Assembly: GCA_000405805.1 (NCBI GenBank)
Contig: ASPJ01000052.1
Location: 1 to 5,120 of the forward strand
Length of the DNA stretch: 5,120 nt
Reading direction: 5' to 3'
Source: Fidelibacterota bacterium SCGC AAA003-L08
Lineage (GTDB): Bacteria > Fidelibacterota > Marinisomatia > SCGC-AAA003-L08 > D37C17
Below are positions 1 to 5,120 of the stretch, one piece after another; positions within the stretch are counted from its first letter, which is position 1, and every line of letters begins with the position of its first letter. The position numbers and the translations under genes are program-made. Below the pieces are notes generated by a model. It searched no databases. It saw only the letters and a program-made list of their open reading frames with translations, and was not told the origin of the DNA.

Positions 1-116
1 CTGCTGCTACTAAAAAAACTGCTGCTACTAAAAAAACTGCTGCTACTAAAAAAACTGCTGCTACTAAAAAAACTGCTGCTACTAAAAAAACTGCTGCTGC
101 TAAAAAGGATAAATAA
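1..116 (+). CDS. rplU: Ribosomal protein L21, C-terminal tail only (5' end outside window)
   Basis: This is the 3' end of a reading frame that enters from the left edge and stops at TAA 114-116. All 37 complete codons encode a low-complexity basic tail: five copies of Ala-Ala-Thr-Lys-Lys-Thr, then a degenerate last unit ending AAAKKDK. No conserved L21 core is visible, so the call rests on position: rplU directly precedes rpmA in nearly all bacteria, and here the two genes are 2 bases apart. L21 binds 23S rRNA in the large subunit. Most L21 proteins are about 100 residues and lack such a tail, so this would be a lineage-specific Lys/Ala extension, likely disordered and RNA-binding by charge (inference). 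The alternative is another protein with a histone-H1-like tail. The gene is probably cotranscribed with rpmA. Confidence 0.75.
   Translation, partial: AATKKTAATKKTAATKKTAATKKTAATKKTAAAKKDK
3..92 (+). repeat. 18-bp tandem repeat, five perfect copies
   Basis: The unit GCTGCTACTAAAAAAACT starts at 3, 21, 39, 57 and 75, and the copies are identical. A degenerate partial sixth unit begins at 93, where ACT is replaced by GCT. The first two bases of the window (CT) match the end of another unit, so the array very probably continues to the left. Each unit is six codons long (AATKKT), so gain or loss of a copy keeps the frame. Perfect identity at the DNA level, including third codon positions, points to recent expansion by slippage or unequal recombination. 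Each unit contains a run of seven A. Confidence 0.97.
105..109 (+). promoter_or_regulatory. Shine-Dalgarno for rpmA inside the end of rplU
   Basis: AAGGA lies 9 bases upstream of the rpmA ATG at 119 and overlaps the last Lys-Asp codons of the upstream gene. Ribosomes finishing rplU at 114-116 stop almost on the rpmA start, so translation of the two proteins is probably coupled. The site supports the choice of ATG 119. Confidence 0.65.
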
Positions 117-118
117 TT

Positions 119-373
119 ATGGCACATAAGAAGGGTGTTGGAAGTACAAAAAATGGTAGAGATAGTAATCCAAATATGCTTGGAGCAAAAAGAGCTGATG
201 GACAATTCGTTACAGCTGGATCAATAATTTATCGTCAACGTGGGACTCATATTCATCCAGGAGAGAATGTTGGCAAAGGTAAGGATGATACTCTGTTTGC
301 ATTAGTAGATGGAAAAGTAAAATTTGCAAGAAAAGGTAAAAATAAAAAACAAGTTAGTATCCTTATGAATTAA
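119..373 (+). CDS. rpmA: 50S ribosomal protein L27
   Basis: The gene encodes an 84-residue protein, close to the usual 85 or so for bacterial L27. The N-terminus MAHKKGVGSTKNGRDS is the canonical L27 opening. The family core follows: LGAKRADGQFVTAGSIIYRQRG, then the THIHPGENVGKGKDDTLFA block. L27 sits at the base of the central protuberance of the 50S subunit, and its flexible N-terminus reaches the peptidyl-transferase centre, where it helps position tRNA. The Met-Ala-His start shows no extra N-terminal leader of the kind cleaved off in Firmicutes. The gene lies 2 bases after the rplU stop and is followed by an intrinsic terminator, so it is the last gene of the ribosomal operon. The sequence appears intact. 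Confidence 0.98.
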   Translation: MAHKKGVGSTKNGRDSNPNMLGAKRADGQFVTAGSIIYRQRGTHIHPGENVGKGKDDTLFALVDGKVKFARKGKNKKQVSILMN

Positions 374-436
374 TCATATTTTGAAACAAAATAATAAATC
401 ATAATAACTCTCTCTTATATATGTCTAAATTAACTG

Positions 437-469
437 AGCTTTTAATTAAAAATTAAAAGCTTTTTTTTT
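437..469 (+). terminator. Rho-independent terminator of rplU-rpmA, abutting the next start codon
   Basis: A perfect 11-bp inverted repeat (AGCTTTTAATT at 437-447 and AATTAAAAGCT at 451-461) encloses a 3-base AAA loop. Counting the last stem base, an uninterrupted run of nine T follows at 461-469. Stem, small loop and T-tract form a standard intrinsic terminator, although the stem is mostly A-T pairs with only two G-C pairs near its base. It lies 63 bases after the rpmA stop and fits as the end of the ribosomal operon. The T-run ends directly at the ATG of the receptor gene at 470, so the hairpin also occupies the place where that gene's ribosome binding region should be. Confidence 0.85.
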
Positions 470-2896
470 ATGAAAACTAAATTCATCATACTATTTCAAA
501 TTTGCTTATCCCTCTCATATAGCTATACAATATCTGGATTTATTAAAGATGCTTCAAGCGGAGAACCACTTGCCTATACTAATATAATTCTAATAGACCA
601 AAATAAGAGAATCACTTCAGAGATAAATGGATATTTAGACCAAAATAAGGGGGCCGCTTCAGATATAAATGGATATTTTATAATTCCAAATGTTGATTTA
701 GGCAGTTATATTATTAAAGCTATGATAATTGGATATAAATCCGGAGAACAAGAAATTACAATTAATGATAATCTTAAAGTAAATTTTGAATTATCTCCAA
801 CTCCAATAGAAGGCGCTGAAGTCAAGGTCTCCGCAGAAAGAATGAGATTTGAGAAGAAAGTAGATATCAGTAGAGTTAACCTTACAAATAGAGATATTCG
901 TAGGGCCCCTGCATTTATTGAATCAGATATCTTTAGAACCTTGCAATTATTACCAAGTGTTAGTTCCAGCAATGATTTTAATGCAGCTCTAATTGTAAGA
1001 GGTGGTAGCCCTGATGAAAATCTAATATTACTTGATGGTGCAGAAATATATAATCCTTATCACATTGGAGGAATATTTTCAACATTCAACTCTGATATGA
1101 TTTCTGATACTGAATTTTTAGCAGGAGGGTTTCCTGCAAATTATGGTGGACGATTATCTTCAGTTCTAGCAATTACTGCTCGTGAAGGAGATTCGAAAAA
1201 TGGAAGATTTAGAGAAAAAAAACCAAAACTATTTAAATATGTAGATTTTAGTAAAGGGAAAGCTGAAGTTAGTTTACTATCATCTAGGATATTACTTGAG
1301 GGGCCCTTCTTAGAGGGTTCATGGATGTTTTCTGGGCGCAGAACTTATTTTGATAAATTTGTAGATTTATACTATCAATTGAATGATGAACTGCCTGATA
1401 CTCCTCCAAGCAATTATTATTTCTGGGATAGTCACTTTAAAGCAAAAACATCTATTGGCAATAATAATCAATTAATATATAGTCGATTTTCGGGACGGGA
1501 TGATTTCTTTGCTTCTTTTGGTGGAGTAGATTTTCCAGGAATAGAATTTAACTGGGATTGGGGAAATGGGACACAGGGACTTACATGGAGATTTATTCCA
1601 AATAATAGTTATATTATAAATACAAGTATCGCTCAAACAAAATATAATTTTAATGTTGGTTTTGAATTTGACTTTATTGTTGAAGATACAACAAGCGAAA
1701 CAAGTACAACAACTCCTGACATAGAATTAACTCTAGAGAATTTGGTTAAGGATATTGACATTAATCAGCATATAAAATATATCTATAATGAAGATTTAAC
1801 TATTGAAGCTGGTTGGCAACTAAAATATCTTAGTCTAAATTATCAAGAATGGTTTGCTGGAAGAGAAACTGCTCATTTAGAATCTAATCCTCAAATATCC
1901 AGTGGATTTATTAATATGACATGGAGGCCTGCTTTATCATTTTATATAAATACTGGTTTGCGAGTTTCTAAATATGATGAAAGTATTAATGGAGGATATG
2001 ATAAATATTTATATGACCCTAAAATTGGACTCAAGTTTAACCCCAATGCAAATTTGGCATTAAAATTTACAATCGGACGATACTCTCAATTTTTATATAC
2101 TATAAATCAAGAAGAAGAATTACTTAGAATAGTAGATTTTTGGCAACCCATTCCACCTGGAGAAAAACCACAAGAAAACATTCACTATATACTTGGGTCT
2201 GAATACTGGATATCCGATGGAAATACATTATCTATTGAAGCCTATTATAAAAATTACACTAATATATATGATTTAAATCCGTTGCCTGACTATACAAATA
2301 TTGAAGGAACAATTGCTATCCCAGGTACCGCCAAAGGGTTTGGACTCGAATTTTTATATCGACTGCGATTAAATAAACTTAGTGGATGGATTAGTTATGC
2401 CTATTCTAATATTGAGCGAACAGTTGATTTAAACTCCGACGGATTAATATGGGATGAAAAGGAACAATATCCCGCTAAATATAATAAACCACATTCATTT
2501 AGCTCTGTATTGAGCTACCAATTAAATCCAAAATATTCTTTTGGTTTAAGTTGTGTATATGGATCTGGCCAAACCTACACTCCTGTAATTGGTAAAGTGC
2601 ATCAATCTGGAATTGAATTATATGGAAGTCTGGAAAACCCTTATCAATATTTTGGAAATATTTATGGAGCACGAAATAGTTCTAAATATCCTAATTATTT
2701 TAGATTGGATTTAAGCCTCTCTAGAAAATCTACATTATTTGGATTAGATGGAGATTTAAAATTTCAAATAATTAATTTTACAAATCATTATAATGTTCTT
2801 TTATATAACTGGAATCATAATGCTTCTCCTTCAGAAGTTCAGGCATATAGTATGTTTCCAATTATATTTACTATGGGCTGGGAATTTAAGTTATGA
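470..2896 (+). CDS. TonB-dependent outer-membrane receptor with N-terminal carboxypeptidase-regulatory-like domain
   Basis: This 808-residue outer-membrane protein is predicted to import a ligand using TonB-ExbBD energy. Residues 1-18 form a signal peptide (MKTKFIILF, hydrophobic, cut near SYS). Residues 20-108 are a carboxypeptidase-regulatory-like beta-sandwich (SGFIKDASSGEPLAYTNI, NGYFIIPNVDLGSYIIKA). The plug domain covers about 136-240, with RGGSPDENLILLDG at 177-190 and NYGGRLSSV at 224-232. The rest is a 22-strand-type barrel, with EGSWMFSGRRTYFD at 282-295 and YPAKYNKPH at 667-675. It ends GWEFKL, an amphipathic last strand. The start at 470 is kept because the signal peptide begins there and no other Met precedes the domain, although no Shine-Dalgarno is visible and a terminator T-tract abuts it. 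A 14-residue tandem duplication lies at 43-70. The stop overlaps the next gene by ATGA. The ligand cannot be read from the sequence. Confidence 0.93.
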   Translation: MKTKFIILFQICLSLSYSYTISGFIKDASSGEPLAYTNIILIDQNKRITSEINGYLDQNKGAASDINGYFIIPNVDLGSYIIKAMIIGYKSGEQEITINDNLKVNFELSPTPIEGAEVKVSAERMRFEKKVDISRVNLTNRDIRRAPAFIESDIFRTLQLLPSVSSSNDFNAALIVRGGSPDENLILLDGAEIYNPYHIGGIFSTFNSDMISDTEFLAGGFPANYGGRLSSVLAITAREGDSKNGRFREKKPKLFKYVDFSKGKAEVSLLSSRILLEGPFLEGSWMFSGRRTYFDKFVDLYYQLNDELPDTPPSNYYFWDSHFKAKTSIGNNNQLIYSRFSGRDDFFASFGGVDFPGIEFNWDWGNGTQGLTWRFIPNNSYIINTSIAQTKYNFNVGFEFDFIVEDTTSETSTTTPDIELTLENLVKDIDINQHIKYIYNEDLTIEAGWQLKYLSLNYQEWFAGRETAHLESNPQISSGFINMTWRPALSFYINTGLRVSKYDESINGGYDKYLYDPKIGLKFNPNANLALKFTIGRYSQFLYTINQEEELLRIVDFWQPIPPGEKPQENIHYILGSEYWISDGNTLSIEAYYKNYTNIYDLNPLPDYTNIEGTIAIPGTAKGFGLEFLYRLRLNKLSGWISYAYSNIERTVDLNSDGLIWDEKEQYPAKYNKPHSFSSVLSYQLNPKYSFGLSCVYGSGQTYTPVIGKVHQSGIELYGSLENPYQYFGNIYGARNSSKYPNYFRLDLSLSRKSTLFGLDGDLKFQIINFTNHYNVLLYNWNHNASPSEVQAYSMFPIIFTMGWEFKL
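594..677 (+). repeat. 42-bp in-frame tandem duplication within the receptor gene
   Basis: Two adjacent 42-bp units (594-635 and 636-677) match at 36 of 42 positions by my count. They encode DQNKRITSEINGYL (residues 43-56) and DQNKGAASDINGYF (57-70). The second copy flows naturally into the conserved IPNVDLGSY part of the domain, so the first copy looks like the insertion. Five of the six differences are transitions, and most cluster in the middle of the unit. Confidence 0.93.
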
Positions 2897-4251
2897 TTAT
2901 GAAATTTCAAAAAATATTCCTGATATCATCAATCCTGTTATTTGGATGTGAAAGGGAAATAGATATTTCAGAGTTTTCTGATGATTTTAGCCATTATGAG
3001 CCAGAACTTCGTATAGAAGCACTAATTTTACCTGGAGATAATACAGCTATTGTACGAATTGATCACTCTGCACTAGTTACTGATACAGAACTCTATAATT
3101 GTATAGATGAAGATGATGATTGGAACATTAATTACGATGATCTTGGGATTGATGGTGTAGCTGGAGATCCTACAGATGAAAATGAAAATTGCGATTTTGG
3201 TGCGGAGGGAAACGACCCTTGTTTAACAGAGCCTAGCGAAGGAGAAGGCAATGGATTACCTGATTGTGGAGAACCTCATGTTGATGAGGCCGATGAAATC
3301 ATAACACAGCTTCATGTAAGTAATTGTAATGTTAGTATGAGTAATGGTGATGCTATCTGTAACTTTAAATATGATGAATCTGCAAATTCCTATTGGTATT
3401 TTCCCTATGATAAAGAAAGAGATGATTTAGATTTTGTTGAAGAATCATTCTATGGAGGATATATTCCTGATGAATCATGTGCTGATTTTGACTGGAATGA
3501 TTATGAAGGTGATTATAGCTTTGAATGTGATTGTGAAAATTATGGATCAGTAGTATCAAAAGAGCCTATCCAAATCTCACCTCCTATCATATTTTTTAAT
3601 GAATCAGATGTAGATACATTAGAATCTTTTTTATTATCTGCAGATCAGTGCTTAGACATTGATTGTTTAAAACAGAATAGCACTCTTTGGAATTCTGAAA
3701 ATAATAGTTATGATAAACGTTATTTTGGCCAATATGCTATTGAAGATTATATTTACTATTCATCTCTTATGCCTTATGTTTATTTTCAAAGTGTTCAATA
3801 TTTTTATGATCCTATTGGGCAAAGATATATTTATCTCCATGGCCATCCGGATGCAGCAACTGATGCATGCGAGGAATGTGGAATACATCAGAATATTACC
3901 ACTATGAAAGAAGTTGTCATAACTGACATTATCGAATTTGGGGATCCTGTAATTACAACTGTTGATAACTATTATTATGAAATGTTTACTTTTTCTGATA
4001 GTTATAGAAATTATTATTTCTACGATCAACTTGATTTATTAGATCCGGAAAGAACTAATCTGCGAAAACTAGATAGTAATGGTGAACCTACAGGGATGAT
4101 TATGGGAGCTTTCGGCTCAATGACTTCAGAAAAAATATTTTTTGAGATTATAGACTGTGGAAAATATGAACTTCAGGAAGAATGTGAAAATGAAGAGCTG
4201 GCACACTTTGTATGCCAATGGTCTGGAAATGTCTGTGATATAAAAAATTAA
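2893..4251 (+). CDS. DUF4249-like cysteine-rich outer-membrane lipoprotein, partner of the TonB receptor
   Basis: This 452-residue protein has a lipoprotein signal peptide: basic MIMKFQK, a hydrophobic stretch, then LLFG-C with lipidated Cys19. Phe at -2 of the lipobox is slightly atypical. The mature start, CEREIDISEF followed by YEPELRIEALILPGDNTAIVRI, matches the pattern of DUF4249 proteins (CexxID, then PxLvVEGxI), which in Bacteroidota often sit beside TonB-dependent receptors. This assignment is from memory of the family. Residues 70-135 form an acidic insertion rich in Asp, Glu, Gly and Cys. Seventeen cysteines besides Cys19 suggest disulfides in an exported protein. The length is above what I recall for the family, largely because of the insertion. 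ATG 2893 overlaps the receptor stop (ATGA); ATG 2899 is an equally plausible start two codons later. It is probably anchored at the outer membrane and acts with the receptor. The molecular role is unknown. Confidence 0.75.
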   Translation: MIMKFQKIFLISSILLFGCEREIDISEFSDDFSHYEPELRIEALILPGDNTAIVRIDHSALVTDTELYNCIDEDDDWNINYDDLGIDGVAGDPTDENENCDFGAEGNDPCLTEPSEGEGNGLPDCGEPHVDEADEIITQLHVSNCNVSMSNGDAICNFKYDESANSYWYFPYDKERDDLDFVEESFYGGYIPDESCADFDWNDYEGDYSFECDCENYGSVVSKEPIQISPPIIFFNESDVDTLESFLLSADQCLDIDCLKQNSTLWNSENNSYDKRYFGQYAIEDYIYYSSLMPYVYFQSVQYFYDPIGQRYIYLHGHPDAATDACEECGIHQNITTMKEVVITDIIEFGDPVITTVDNYYYEMFTFSDSYRNYYFYDQLDLLDPERTNLRKLDSNGEPTGMIMGAFGSMTSEKIFFEIIDCGKYELQEECENEELAHFVCQWSGNVCDIKN

Positions 4252-5120
4252 TTAATCTAAATTAGCTTTAATATTTCTCATTAAGCCAGAATATTTTGTT
4301 CGTTTGATTGCACTATTTTTAAATAGTTTTTTATAATCTTCTTCAGATAATTTCTCCCAATCATGCATTTCTTTATTTTTTATCCCTTGTCGTGACTGAA
4401 ATGAGTTTTCATCAGTTTTCTTAGAAAACTTTGTATTCCAAGGACATACTTCTTGGCATATATCGCATCCATAAATCCATCCATCTAACTTATCTTTATA
4501 CTCTTCTGGGAGTTCTCCTCGATGTTCAATAGTTAAATACGATATACATTTATTTGAATCCAGTTGGTAGGGCTCAAATATTGCACCCGTAGGACAATCA
4601 TCAATACATGCCGTACATGACCCACAAAGATCTTCTGTAAAGAATTTATCATATTTTAACTCTTTATTAATAATTATAGCTCCTATAAAAAACCAGGACC
4701 CAATATCTTTTGTTATCAGATTAGTATGTTTTCCAATCCATCCAATGCCTGCTCTCTGAGCCCATGGTTTTTCCATGACAGGAGAAGTATCAACACATAC
4801 AAGACCATTTAAATCAGAATCATATTTTTTTATTTCATCCAGTAATTGATATAATTTTTTCTTGATAACTACATGGTAATCATCACCCCATGCATAGTTT
4901 GATATTTTCCCAATGTTACTATCAGAATTTACTCTCTCTGTATAATAATTCTGAGTAACTAGAATAACTGATTTTGCATCCGGGTAGTATTTAAATATAT
5001 CTACTCTCTCTGATAATCTGGATTTCATCCACTCCATTTGAGCATGATATCCATTATCTACCCAGGATGAGAGTCTGTTATAATCTTCTTTATATGAATT
5101 TGCTTTGGCTATTCCAATAT
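4252..5120 (-). CDS. queG: Epoxyqueuosine reductase (5' end beyond window)
   Basis: QueG reduces epoxyqueuosine to queuosine in the tRNA anticodon, the last step of queuosine synthesis, using cobalamin and two 4Fe-4S clusters in the cytoplasm. The visible part holds VDTSPVMEKPWAQRAGIGW with the catalytic-type Asp at 4789-4791, then GKHTNLI. The cluster ligands follow: CGSCTACIDDCPTGA (about 4590-4630), a lone Cys in SNKCISY, and CDICQEVCPWN (about 4438-4470). That is eight Cys, as expected for two clusters. The C-terminus SAIKRTKYSGLMRNIK is typical of the short form without a HEAT-repeat domain. The reading frame stays open upstream of Met 5035-5037 to the window edge, and those 27 codons contain the family-like GIAKAN and WVDNGYHAQMEWM, so that Met is internal. 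About 20 N-terminal residues are probably missing. The stop codon directly abuts that of the convergent lipoprotein gene. Confidence 0.95.
   Translation of the reverse strand, partial: IGIAKANSYKEDYNRLSSWVDNGYHAQMEWMKSRLSERVDIFKYYPDAKSVILVTQNYYTERVNSDSNIGKISNYAWGDDYHVVIKKKLYQLLDEIKKYDSDLNGLVCVDTSPVMEKPWAQRAGIGWIGKHTNLITKDIGSWFFIGAIIINKELKYDKFFTEDLCGSCTACIDDCPTGAIFEPYQLDSNKCISYLTIEHRGELPEEYKDKLDGWIYGCDICQEVCPWNTKFSKKTDENSFQSRQGIKNKEMHDWEKLSEEDYKKLFKNSAIKRTKYSGLMRNIKANLD

Noticed and set aside
3..92. The short repeat array as a CRISPR
   Set aside because: The units are contiguous with no spacers, are only 18 bp long, and keep an open reading frame, so this is a coding tandem repeat.
374..436. 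Possible promoter for the receptor gene (TTGAAA at 381, TATATA at 416)
   Set aside because: The spacing between the two boxes is far from 17 bases, and such AT-rich hexamers occur by chance in this sequence. It remains possible but is not supported enough to list.
706..972. 88-residue open frame on the minus strand
   Set aside because: It lies wholly inside the receptor's N-terminal and plug coding region, in a protein with clear domains. It has no motif of its own and looks like an antisense shadow.
3365..4029. Three short open frames (minus 3365-3559, plus 3710-3907, minus 3760-4029)
   Set aside because: All lie within the lipoprotein gene in other frames. They are His/Asn- or Ile-rich translations of AT-rich codons, without a ribosome site or recognisable domain.
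4264..4285. Imperfect inverted repeat near the queG 3' end as a terminator
   Set aside because: The stem has a bulge, is nearly all A-T, lies inside coding sequence, and has no T-tract directly after it on either strand.
5035..5037. ATG as the start of queG
   Set aside because: The frame stays open through 27 more codons to the window edge, and these encode family-like residues (GIAKAN, WVDNGYHAQ). The Met is the internal one of the QMEWM motif.

Overview
This is an AT-rich bacterial chromosomal window with tightly packed genes. It most resembles an uncultured member of the Fibrobacterota-Chlorobiota-Bacteroidota (FCB) group, possibly Marinimicrobia/SAR406-like or Bacteroidota. The main pointers are a TonB-dependent receptor with an N-terminal carboxypeptidase-regulatory-like domain, followed by a DUF4249-type lipoprotein, which is a pairing typical of that group. 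The phylum is an inference from gene content and protein style, not from a search.

Layout. Positions 1-116 hold the 3' end of a gene whose visible part is almost entirely an 18-bp tandem repeat encoding an Ala/Thr/Lys tail. Synteny makes it rplU (ribosomal protein L21). rpmA (L27) follows at 119-373 and is translated from a Shine-Dalgarno sequence inside the end of rplU. A strong intrinsic terminator (437-469) closes this ribosomal operon. Its T-tract runs straight into the ATG of the next gene. Positions 470-2896 encode an 808-residue outer-membrane TonB-dependent receptor. It overlaps by ATGA a 452-residue cysteine-rich, acidic lipoprotein (2893-4251) whose N-terminus looks like DUF4249. 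On the opposite strand, queG (epoxyqueuosine reductase) occupies 4252-5120, and its N-terminus lies beyond the right edge. The lipoprotein and queG genes converge with no intergenic base between their stop codons.

How the genes work together. rplU-rpmA is a housekeeping ribosomal unit. The receptor and lipoprotein form a two-gene translationally coupled cassette that probably acts at the outer membrane on one unidentified ligand. queG is an independent tRNA-modification gene. No mobile element, CRISPR array, RNA gene or phage signature is visible, and no gap without a gene exceeds about 100 bases.

No clearly new system is evident. The points most worth a second look are the repeat tail of L21, the terminator that abuts a start codon, a 42-bp in-frame tandem duplication in the receptor's N-terminal domain, and the acidic cysteine-containing insertion in the lipoprotein.
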